From contig CASDXV010000018.1 of NCBI GenBank assembly GCA_949285255.1, positions 1-38,570 of the forward strand: 38,570 nt of DNA. Reading direction: 5' to 3'. This document shows positions 33,701 to 38,570 of the stretch, in pieces (the stretch's first letter is position 1; the number at the start of each line of letters is the position of its first letter). The notes beneath the pieces are model-generated. The model worked only from the letters and a program-made list of their open reading frames with translations, did no database searches and was not told the origin of the DNA. This DNA comes from an uncultured bacterium (GTDB lineage: Bacteria; Cyanobacteriota; Vampirovibrionia; Gastranaerophilales; Gastranaerophilaceae). Position numbers and translations under genes: made by a program.

Positions 33701-34277
33701 CACCTGAGAAGAGTTTGATTTTATCCAAAAACTTAAAGTTTTTTGTATGAGGAATTTTAAAAACGCACACATGAGGGTTAATAAACTCACATGACGTATT
33801 AAAACCAAGCTTTATAGAGGTTTTTATATTGAGTACAACTTTTTGTCTGAATTCCTCGTCTTTATATTTATCAAAAAGATTTTCAAGATTTATAAAATCT
33901 ACAAAAACAGCCAAACGGGGCTGCTTTGGTACATTTTGAGCTTTTTGTTTTTCTTCTTTTTTTACTTCCGTTTCTTTTTGCACCTCAGGACGCTTAAACT
34001 TATACTGTTCTTCTTTTGCCTCAGCTGCTTTTTGCTGCTCTTTTGTATTTTTGTCAAAAACATATGAGCACTTACGACACTCGGGAGATGAAGCATAATT
34101 AGCGCTGCCGCATTTAGGGCAGAATTTTACAAATGCAAAACCGCAAACAGAACAGGAAGAAGAACCTATTCTTGTATAATTTCCGCATCTGGGGCATTTA
34201 AATTTAAGCCTTAAGCCGCAACTTGGGCACAAGACATCTTGAGGACTTACTTCAGTTTTGCACTTTGGACAAATCAC
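30723..34277 (-). CDS. Zinc-ribbon / degenerate cyclase-homology / STAND-type ATPase / helical-repeat protein
   Basis: In this 1184-aa signalling-type protein, residues 1-75 hold three CxxC...CxxC zinc ribbons (C3, C6, C17, C20; C28, C31, C42, C45; C53, C56, C67, C70). A charged linker (78-118) is followed by a domain at 121-270 that follows the outline of class III nucleotide cyclases: the first metal Asp is kept in AVFVDFINLENL (D127), but the GDG of the second metal site is replaced by INPHVCVF. An AAA/STAND module has Walker A APRGCGKT (306-313) and Walker B TLVIDD (431-436). The rest is helical with TPR-like pairs. Proteins of the cyclase-ATPase-TPR layout act as signal-gated switches. 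This one probably lost cyclase activity. It heads the long leftward gene run and is divergent from pdxJ. Confidence 0.8.
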   Translation of the reverse strand: MICPKCKTEVSPQDVLCPSCGLRLKFKCPRCGNYTRIGSSSCSVCGFAFVKFCPKCGSANYASSPECRKCSYVFDKNTKEQQKAAEAKEEQYKFKRPEVQKETEVKKEEKQKAQNVPKQPRLAVFVDFINLENLFDKYKDEEFRQKVVLNIKTSIKLGFNTSCEFINPHVCVFKIPHTKNFKFLDKIKLFSGEFEKFNNILSETLGVDINYKFAVLKEEEYTQAISPKQLNSGIEKDIITSEGAYSVLSSEIPLIKISPESYKMVFLEQKPVFSQSESRRDDVALEMVLDAINDTNSEIRAISINAPRGCGKTHLLDAMYKRLEGEPHIVLKGHCCALTQVTPMGLIQDVCLSLFDLSFAPSKYEKRVQELKNALGQNLAGHIPQEKIDTLINIVYPLKEAYYENILENKKKTFEDLRDILLYLKSKNKLTLVIDDFDLIDETSFDFVKYLIESDYFKTGAKLVLTYRNQHAIAMYINSDKLPKNACLNINLAQKEVPDVKEFIKSQLGSFDVLPQGVLNQIIMNTKGNIAYVEQVLYDLIETKVITVQNKEFVFDKEQESMYIINSLSELLKKRFEYLKDNYRFEYEFLMVSSMLGGKFTKSLMEKVFSLELERFERVAAFLEKIGYIKRITENIFEFKNSLVWSYVYANAKEDKDILPVQKALLNEICKRTVSSPAIPSLLAQITGEKELAFKLWTMSLKLASYIGDVSFYTMCQKQSLILLEDVKLPNFEYIKNNICERLGKLTYQKNPKEAMEYLSNAIVSAQNKDNESKVVELSGYLIQSCKIAQNYTAIVETVDAVLAIYSKPKQDLQRALIKTRKLEALLQLGNWSEIASIVNNEVNPVLQEFLKHPKKNDFASVREVYETWIMSNIILAESYAQQGSPLAFELIGEIQKELNKDKSNHSTRLKMHLALANACAQTSRGFVKDSDEILQSILKDFSYAIKDLKLVSKWNLIDIFNKIFSGDFENIKDDLFEAVTFANNCGDDYTKNILKTMLAYVLLKENNALRSLEICAEQMTYFSDKKIAFGALLAWYISAKATLPSSGSDRCIEICEKAVTICESAKISSINLKILFQELLSRAYLQKGDFDNAKMYCELALQDASANELIFLQMRLYRLRANIMQDSIVKADEEKKLSLAQNTVRVYEKSLLLASRLGLDRHHYIIQKELTAFRAYCQLNRIS

Positions 34278-34333
34278 TTCTTAATCTCGTTAAGTATCTC
34301 AGGAATTTTAACAATATTTTACAATTATTATAT

Positions 34334-34345
34334 ATGAAATTTCAT
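34334..34345. promoter_or_regulatory. 12-bp perfect palindrome between divergent STAND gene and pdxJ
   Basis: ATGAAATTTCAT reads the same on both strands in the 138-bp divergent region (34278-34415). It is a possible shared operator. No convincing -35/-10 pair was found for either direction, so its placement relative to the promoters is unknown. Confidence 0.3.
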
Positions 34346-34415
34346 TTAAGTCCATAAATGCAAATAATAAATAGTCGATTTGTACCAGTTCAAAATTTGT
34401 GCTATTATCAAAACC

Positions 34416-35126
34416 ATGGAACTGGGAGTAAATATAGACCACGTTGCGACACTCAGAAACGCCCGCGGAGGAGTCGAACCGGACGTACTTGATGCTGCAA
34501 TAATAGCTCAAAGAGCAGGCGCAAGCGCTATTACAATTCATTTAAGAGAAGACAGGCGCCACATAAAAGACTCTGACCTTGACGCTATTAAAAAAAATAT
34601 AAAAACAAACATAAATCTTGAAATGGCTGCAACAAAGGAAATGCAGGAAATTGCCGTAAAAAATAAACCCTACTCCTGCTGCATCGTGCCTGAAAAAAGA
34701 CAGGAAGTAACAACCGAGGGCGGCTTAGATGTTTATTCTCAAGAAGAATATATGAGAAAATTTATAGAACCTCTGCATGAAGCAGGTATTGTTGTAAGTC
34801 TTTTTATTGACCCTGATGAAAAGCAGATTTTCTCTGCTCACAAGTGCAAAGCAGACTTTATCGAACTGCACACGGGTGCTTTTGCAAACGCTTTTGGAAC
34901 AGAGCATGAAAAAGAAGAATTTGAAAAACTAAAAACCGCAGCAGCACTTGCCCAAAACCTTGGTCTAAAGGTTAACGCGGGTCACGGGCTTAACTACGAA
35001 AATGTTCATCGCATGCATGAAATAGACGGACTTATTGAACTGAACATTGGTCATAGCATTATTTCCCGTGCGGTTTTTGTCGGGTTAGAACAAGCTATAG
35101 AAGAGATGAAAGACCTTATTTCTTAA
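34416..35126 (+). CDS. pdxJ: Pyridoxine 5'-phosphate synthase
   Basis: This 236-aa TIM-barrel enzyme condenses 1-deoxy-D-xylulose 5-phosphate with 3-amino-2-oxopropyl phosphate to pyridoxine 5'-phosphate. The start MELGVNIDHVATLRNARGG is typical. TIHLREDRRHI, NLEMAATKEM, PEKRQEVTTEGGLDV, IELHTGAFA and VNAGHGLNYENV carry the phosphate- and substrate-binding residues. The frame begins earlier at TTG 34380, but the ATG at 34416 gives the family N terminus. The downstream neighbour yggS encodes a PLP-handling protein, but it has its own promoter. Confidence 0.96.
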   Translation: MELGVNIDHVATLRNARGGVEPDVLDAAIIAQRAGASAITIHLREDRRHIKDSDLDAIKKNIKTNINLEMAATKEMQEIAVKNKPYSCCIVPEKRQEVTTEGGLDVYSQEEYMRKFIEPLHEAGIVVSLFIDPDEKQIFSAHKCKADFIELHTGAFANAFGTEHEKEEFEKLKTAAALAQNLGLKVNAGHGLNYENVHRMHEIDGLIELNIGHSIISRAVFVGLEQAIEEMKDLIS

Positions 35127-35233
35127 TAAGTGTATTTTTTAGTATTTTTCTTTTCATACATATATAGGATTTTCATCTTGTAAAGCATTGTTAAGTGTTT
35201 TTTTGACATATTATTAAGAAATGTAACCACATC

Positions 35234-35270
35234 TAAAACATGCTCAAATCATGTGCCCATGCATGTTTTA
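35234..35270. promoter_or_regulatory. Inverted repeat with CATG cores upstream of yggS
   Basis: TAAAACATGC (35234-35243) and GCATGTTTTA (35261-35270) are perfect inverted copies separated by 17 bp, with two further CATG words (35250, 35258) between or beside them. The site lies 43 bp upstream of the -35 box of the yggS promoter, a usual place for a regulator. Confidence 0.5.
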
Positions 35271-35285
35271 AGAAATGGTGCATGT

Positions 35286-35316
35286 ACAACAATATGTTTA
35301 CTAAACAAAATGTTGT
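35286..35316. promoter_or_regulatory. Inverted repeat (candidate operator) overlapping the yggS -35 box
   Basis: ACAACAATATGTTTA (35286-35300) and TAAACAAAATGTTGT (35302-35316) are inverted copies matching at 13 of 15 positions around one central base. The right arm covers four bases of the -35 hexamer, so a bound protein would be expected to block or contact RNA polymerase. Confidence 0.55.
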
Positions 35317-35341
35317 CACGTCATGTTAAATACCATATAAT
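35313..35341 (+). promoter_or_regulatory. Sigma-70 type promoter of yggS-sepF
   Basis: TTGTCA (35313-35318) and a perfect TATAAT (35336-35341) are separated by exactly 17 bp, the best housekeeping promoter in the window. The transcript would begin near 35348 and carry a small hairpin, CGTGC-AAAC-GCACG (35350-35363), shortly before the ribosome site. Confidence 0.75.
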
Positions 35342-35381
35342 AAAAAAGTCGTGCAAACGCACGCAAGTGGGGAAATGATAA

Positions 35382-36038
35382 GTGGGTGCTTTAAGTACTG
35401 TATCAAAAAATCTCGATTGTATATTGAAAATTGTTGATGGAAGAGATGTAAGGATAGTTGCCGTTACTAAGTACTATGACTCTTCAAAAATAGAAGAGGC
35501 CTACAAGGCAGGCTTAAGAGATTTTGCAGAGAGCAGAGCCCTTGAAGCGGTAGAAAAAATCAACAAATTAGACGATGAAATTAAGTCGAATTCAACTTAT
35601 CATTTTATTGGACATTTACAAACGAATAAAGTAAAGCATGTGGTTGGTAATTTTGACTACATTCAAAGCGTAGACTCGCTTAAGGTAGCACAAGAGATAG
35701 CAAAACATGCGGCAGAAAAAAACATTGTCCAAAAGATTTTGATTCAGGTTAATAACGCAGATGAAGAATCAAAATTTGGAATTGCACTTTCACAGTTAGA
35801 TGAATTAGTTGAGCAAATCGGTTCAATGAACTCGCTAAAGCTTGAGGGGCTTATGAACATAGCTCCGATATATGCTGATGAAAAAGAGCTAAGGAGACTT
35901 TTTTCTCAGATGAGAGAACTTAAAGAACAATACAAGCTCAAAGAACTCTCAATGGGAATGAGTAATGATTTTAAAATCGCGCTTGATGAGGGCGCAACAA
36001 TTATAAGATTAGGAAGAATACTGTTTGAAAATTCATAA
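35382..36038 (+). CDS. yggS: YggS/PROSC family PLP homeostasis protein
   Basis: This 218-aa PLP-binding TIM-barrel protein regulates free pyridoxal phosphate and keto/amino-acid balance, with no known enzyme activity. PLP lysine K30 lies in VAVTKYY. HFIGHLQTNKVK, SVDSLKVAQEI, LIQVNNADEESKFGI, LEGLMNIAP and SMGMSNDFKIALDEGATIIRLGR are all family blocks. The start is GTG 35382 with GGGGAA upstream. It is followed after 15 bp by sepF, the pairing known from Gram-positive bacteria and cyanobacteria. Confidence 0.94.
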   Translation: MGALSTVSKNLDCILKIVDGRDVRIVAVTKYYDSSKIEEAYKAGLRDFAESRALEAVEKINKLDDEIKSNSTYHFIGHLQTNKVKHVVGNFDYIQSVDSLKVAQEIAKHAAEKNIVQKILIQVNNADEESKFGIALSQLDELVEQIGSMNSLKLEGLMNIAPIYADEKELRRLFSQMRELKEQYKLKELSMGMSNDFKIALDEGATIIRLGRILFENS

Positions 36039-36053
36039 AAGGAGGAAAAGAAA

Positions 36054-36548
36054 TTGGCAGGCATAGGAGAAAAATTCAAGTTTTTATACAACTTATTCGG
36101 TTTTGATAATCCGGATGAAAATGAATTCGGCGAATTAAGCGACGAATACGAAAACGAGTATGAAACAGACGGTTCTAACGTACTTAAAAGAAATTTTGAA
36201 GCACAAAGCCCTATGGAAACAAGAGAACGCAACAATTTAAGAGTATTACACGGTGCTAACAGAGGTTATGAGGTTATTGTATTTGAACCCAGAGCGTTCA
36301 ACGAATCAATCAACATTGTAGAAGCACTAAAATCAAGAAAAACTGTTATCCTTAACCTGCAATTACTTGACAGAGAACAATCTCAAAGAATAGTTGATTT
36401 CCTTTGCGGCTGCACTCACGCACTTGACGGTTCACAAAGAAAAATCGGCGAGTTTGTCTTCATTTTCACTCCTTCCAACATAAACATATCTCAGGAAGTT
36501 GTAAACTCAAAATTAACAAGAGACGCAATCTGGACAGCAAGCAACTAG
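36054..36548 (+). CDS. sepF: Cell division protein SepF
   Basis: The 164-aa SepF assembles into rings that tether FtsZ to the membrane. The N-terminal amphipathic helix (GIGEKFKFLYNLFGF) is the membrane anchor. An acidic linker (18-60) leads to the SepF domain: NESINIVEALKSRKTVILNLQLLDREQSQRIVDFLCGCTHALDGSQRKIGEFVFIFTPSNINI. The start is TTG 36054 behind a very strong AGGAGGAAAA ribosome site; no ATG is available near it. Its last codons form the left arm of the terminator at 36521-36564. Confidence 0.93.
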   Translation: MAGIGEKFKFLYNLFGFDNPDENEFGELSDEYENEYETDGSNVLKRNFEAQSPMETRERNNLRVLHGANRGYEVIVFEPRAFNESINIVEALKSRKTVILNLQLLDREQSQRIVDFLCGCTHALDGSQRKIGEFVFIFTPSNINISQEVVNSKLTRDAIWTASN

Positions 36549-36564
36549 TCCTTGCGTCTTTTTT
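36521..36564 (+). terminator. Terminator embedded in the sepF 3' end
   Basis: AGACGCAA (36521-36528) pairs with TTGCGTCT (36552-36559), extended inward by GGAC/GTCC (36532-36535 with 36548-36551) after a three-base bulge, and followed by a run of six Ts. The left arm is coding sequence of sepF, so ribosomes finishing sepF would cover it. Confidence 0.7.
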
Positions 36565-36591
36565 AATACGGAGAAATAATAGAGAGATTTT

Positions 36592-36618
36592 AGCGCACCA
36601 AAACAAGGTGCGCTTTTT
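36592..36618 (+). terminator. Second rho-independent terminator after sepF
   Basis: AGCGCACC (36592-36599) pairs perfectly with GGTGCGCT (36607-36614) around a seven-base loop and ends in five Ts. Together with the element at 36521-36564 it isolates sepF from acpP. The remaining 36619-36730 shows no gene. Confidence 0.88.
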
Positions 36619-36733
36619 ATTGTCATGAAGAAAAAATTGTAAAAAAAATTAACAAAAGACAAACAAGTCTAACGAGCTCAAAACGCCTGTATATCAATAA
36701 AAATCAAAAAGTGCCGAGGCAAAAGTTTATAAT

Positions 36734-36762
36734 TTGCAAAATAATCATGTGCCCTGTATAAT
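36734..36762 (+). promoter_or_regulatory. Sigma-70 type promoter of acpP
   Basis: TTGCAA (36734-36739), a 17-bp spacer and TATAAT (36757-36762). The spacer contains AATCATGTGCCC (36743-36754), identical to a 12-base word in the yggS upstream region (35247-35258). The expected start near 36769 leaves a leader of about 34 nt. Confidence 0.7.
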
Positions 36763-36802
36763 CAATGGAGTAAGTTAGTTAGTATTATAAATTGAGGTAA
36801 AA

Positions 36803-37033
36803 ATGAGCACATTAGAAAGAGTTAAAAAAGTTGTAGTTGACCAATTAAGCGTTGATGAAAATCTTGTTACACCACAAGCAAGCTTCACAGGCGACCTTGG
36901 TGCTGATTCATTAGATACAGTTGAATTAGTTATGGCTTTTGAAGAAGAATTCGGTTGCGAAATTCCTGACGAAGAAGCAGAAAAAATCGCTACAGTTCAA
37001 GACGCTGTTGACTATATTGATTCTCATTCATAG
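36803..37033 (+). CDS. acpP: Acyl carrier protein
   Basis: The 76-aa ACP carries growing acyl chains on phosphopantetheine for fatty acid, lipid A and phospholipid synthesis. The attachment serine S36 lies in [19 protein letters not shown]. The four-helix layout and acidic composition are standard. GAGGT lies before the ATG. It supplies LpxA, LpxD and FabZ encoded elsewhere in the window, and FabF just downstream. Confidence 0.97.
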   Translation: MSTLERVKKVVVDQLSVDENLVTPQASFTGDLGADSLDTVELVMAFEEEFGCEIPDEEAEKIATVQDAVDYIDSHS

Positions 37034-37064
37034 TTAACGTAATAAGACACAGAATTCATTTGCA

Positions 37065-37103
37065 AAAAAGTTGCAATGAGATAGTATCAACTTGTAACTT
37101 TTT
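37065..37103 (+). terminator. Hairpin between acpP and fabF, possible attenuator
   Basis: AAAAAGTTGCAA (37065-37076) pairs with TTGTAACTTTTT (37092-37103), twelve pairs with one G-U, around a 15-base loop, followed by a T-rich stretch. The A/T-rich stem makes it a weak terminator that could let part of the transcripts continue into fabF. Confidence 0.5.
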
Positions 37104-37125
37104 GTTTTGAAAGTTTAAGGAAGAA

Positions 37126-38388
37126 ATGATGGAGAACAAGAAAAGAAGAGTAGTAGTTACCGGTATCGGTATGGCAACGCCTTACGGTTTTGGCGCAAAG
37201 AAATTTTGGGACAGCATTTTGGAGGGGAAAAGTGCAATAAGCACAATTGAAAGAATTCCTCTTGAAGGACACAGTGTCCATATAGCAGGCGAAATCAAAG
37301 ATTTTGAAACTTGGGGCAAGCTTGACCCTAAAGACGCTAAAAGAATGGACCGCTTTACCCAGTATGCAGTTGTAGCAGCAGATGAAGCAGTTGCAGATTC
37401 GGGCGTAAATGAAAATAATGTTGACCCATACAGATACGGCGTTATCGTAGGTTCTGCTGCAGGCGGTTTTGATACGTTTGAAAAACAACATCACAACATA
37501 CTTGAAAAAGGGCCTACAAAATGTTCTCCATTTACTGTTCCTATGCTTATTGCAGATATGGGCGCAGGTAGAATTTCTATGCGTCACCACGCTAAAGGCG
37601 TTAACAAAGCTATTGTTACCGCTTGTGCTACATCTGCTCACTGCGTGGGAGATGCGTTTAGAACAATTCAATACAATGATGCCGATGTTGTTATAGCAGG
37701 CGGTTCTGAAGCTGTTATCACAACTCTTGGTATCGGCGCATTTACTTCCGCAAGAACACTTTCAAAAAGAAACGACGAGCCTCAAAAAGCTTCTCGTCCA
37801 TATGACAAAGACCGTGACGGCTTTGTAATGGCAGAGGGTGCTGCTATTGTTGTTCTTGAAGAGTTAGAACACGCTAAAGCAAGAGGTGCAAAAATTTACG
37901 CTGAAATCGTCGGCTATGGTCAAACAGCCGATGCTTACGATATCGTTGCTCCTGACCCGACAGGTGCAGGTGCTGCAAAAGCTATGGAATTAGCAGTAAA
38001 AGACGCACACATTGAACCAAAAGAAGTTGATTACGTGAACGCTCACGGTACAAGCACAGGACTTGGTGATATAGCAGAATCAAAAGCTATTGCAAGAGTG
38101 TTTGGCGACCTTGATACAAATAAAAACCTTAAAGTATCGTCAACAAAAAGTATGCACGGACATATGCTCGGTGCGACAGGCGCTGCCGAGTCTATCGTTT
38201 GTATTAAAGCACTCCAAGATGGCATTGTACCGCCAACAATTAACTTAGAAAACCAAGACCCTGAAGTGGCAAACTTAAACTATGTACCACATAAAGCAGT
38301 TAAAGCTGATTTAAAATACGCTTTAACAAATTCATTTGGTTTTGGCGGACATAACGCATCGTTATTGTTTAAAAAATACGAAGGCTAG
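37126..38388 (+). CDS. fabF: Beta-ketoacyl-ACP synthase II
   Basis: This 420-aa thiolase-fold condensing enzyme extends acyl-ACP with malonyl-ACP. VVVTGIGMATPYG opens the fold. Nucleophile C167 lies in VTACATSAH. The two catalytic histidines lie in NAHGTSTGLGD and SMHGHMLGATGA. PPTINLENQDPE and NSFGFGGHNASLLF close it. Full length. AAGGAAG precedes two consecutive ATG codons (37126 and 37129), either of which can serve. It is expressed with acpP across the hairpin at 37065-37103. Confidence 0.97.
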   Translation: MMENKKRRVVVTGIGMATPYGFGAKKFWDSILEGKSAISTIERIPLEGHSVHIAGEIKDFETWGKLDPKDAKRMDRFTQYAVVAADEAVADSGVNENNVDPYRYGVIVGSAAGGFDTFEKQHHNILEKGPTKCSPFTVPMLIADMGAGRISMRHHAKGVNKAIVTACATSAHCVGDAFRTIQYNDADVVIAGGSEAVITTLGIGAFTSARTLSKRNDEPQKASRPYDKDRDGFVMAEGAAIVVLEELEHAKARGAKIYAEIVGYGQTADAYDIVAPDPTGAGAAKAMELAVKDAHIEPKEVDYVNAHGTSTGLGDIAESKAIARVFGDLDTNKNLKVSSTKSMHGHMLGATGAAESIVCIKALQDGIVPPTINLENQDPEVANLNYVPHKAVKADLKYALTNSFGFGGHNASLLFKKYEG

Positions 38389-38401
38389 TTTAATGTTGCT
38401 G

Positions 38402-38425
38402 CGTGGCTGGCAGTTTGCCGCCACG
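38402..38425. other. GC-rich hairpin after fabF
   Basis: CGTGGC-t-GGCA (38402-38412) pairs with TGCC-GCCACG (38416-38425) with a three-base loop and one bulge. No T run follows on either side, so it is not a classical terminator. It directly precedes the repeat array and shares part of it (CCGCCA). Confidence 0.55.
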
Positions 38426-38570
38426 AAGGCAAGTTGAAAATTGAATAATGTTTATTAAATGTCGACGTGGTGGCAAGCGCGAAGACGTGGAGTGCGTAGT
38501 TCAAATTCTACCATTCCGCCATGTTGGCAGATTGAAAATTGAATAATGTTTATTAAATGTCGACGTGGCG
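38419..38570. repeat. Start of a non-coding tandem repeat, 98-nt period
   Basis: A 37-base word beginning TTGAAAATTGAATAATGTTT and ending GTCGACGTGG occurs at 38434-38470 and again, identical, at 38532-38568. Each copy is preceded by CCGCCA-N4-GGCA-N2, so the conserved part is about 53 nt and the variable part about 45 nt. The period is not a multiple of three and no frame is open, so it is not a coding repeat. The second copy is cut by the window end; more copies may follow. No gene is seen in 38389-38570. Confidence 0.8.

Noticed and set aside
38491-38521. tRNA-like 3' end (TTCAAATT arm followed by CCGCCA), or tRNA-Leu-like 5' part on the other strand
   Set aside because: No matching 5' acceptor strand, anticodon arm or D arm completes a cloverleaf on either strand, and the segment lies within a tandem repeat unit.
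38434-38570. CRISPR array
   Set aside because: The 37-base repeat is of suitable length, but the interval is 61 nt, parts of the interval are conserved next to the repeat, only two copies are visible and no cas gene is near.

Overview
The window is AT-rich, gene-dense bacterial DNA. It carries an apparently complete early lipid A pathway (lpxD-lpxC-fabZ-lpxA) with rfaE2, so the cell is a diderm. It also has oxygen-sensitive or anaerobe-type proteins (rubrerythrin, a 4Fe-4S ferredoxin, a 2-hydroxyacyl-CoA dehydratase activase), a short flagellin, SMC-ScpA-ScpB, and a yggS-sepF pair as in cyanobacteria and Firmicutes. The mix of a cyanobacteria-like lpx order, sepF and fermentative markers fits a non-photosynthetic relative of Cyanobacteria (Melainabacteria/Vampirovibrionia, perhaps Gastranaerophilales). 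That assignment is inference; no rRNA or other definitive marker is present.

Layout. 1-180: a leftward promoter and a compact three-helix RNA-like element run off the left edge, next to the terminator that ends the leftward rsmE-cca pair (328-2411). 2550-4850: rightward flagellin and a DegT-type sugar aminotransferase, each with its own terminator. 4863-6518: leftward dehydratase activase and rubrerythrin. 6691-8574: two rightward cell-wall hydrolases that share a Ser/Thr/Gln-rich leader plus coiled coil and lack Sec signals. 8564-9677: leftward HIT protein, a newly read 54-codon ORF, and 5-formyl-THF cyclo-ligase. 9817-12436: two rightward proteins of unknown function, one exported and one with several membrane segments.

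12471-34277 is an almost unbroken leftward run of about 22 kb. In transcription order it reads: zinc-ribbon/degenerate-cyclase/STAND ATPase, acyltransferase, ROK glucokinase, mfd, parvulin lipoprotein, strong terminator, rfaE2, lpxD, lpxC, fabZ, lpxA, M29 aminopeptidase, prenyl synthase, lepB, smc, scpA, scpB, and a 59-aa ferredoxin. It joins envelope building (lipid A, heptose activation, prenyl carrier, secretion, protein folding) with chromosome organisation and repair.

34416-38388 runs rightward: pdxJ, then yggS-sepF behind an unusually well-formed promoter with overlapping inverted repeats, then acpP and fabF with a hairpin between them. The last 170 bases start a non-coding tandem repeat of 98-nt period that continues past the window.

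The observations most worth following are the paired hydrolases, the operator-rich yggS-sepF promoter (which shares a 12-base word with the acpP promoter), the STAND protein with a ruined cyclase domain, an EF-hand-like loop inside a parvulin domain, and the two possible structured RNA/repeat elements at the window edges.
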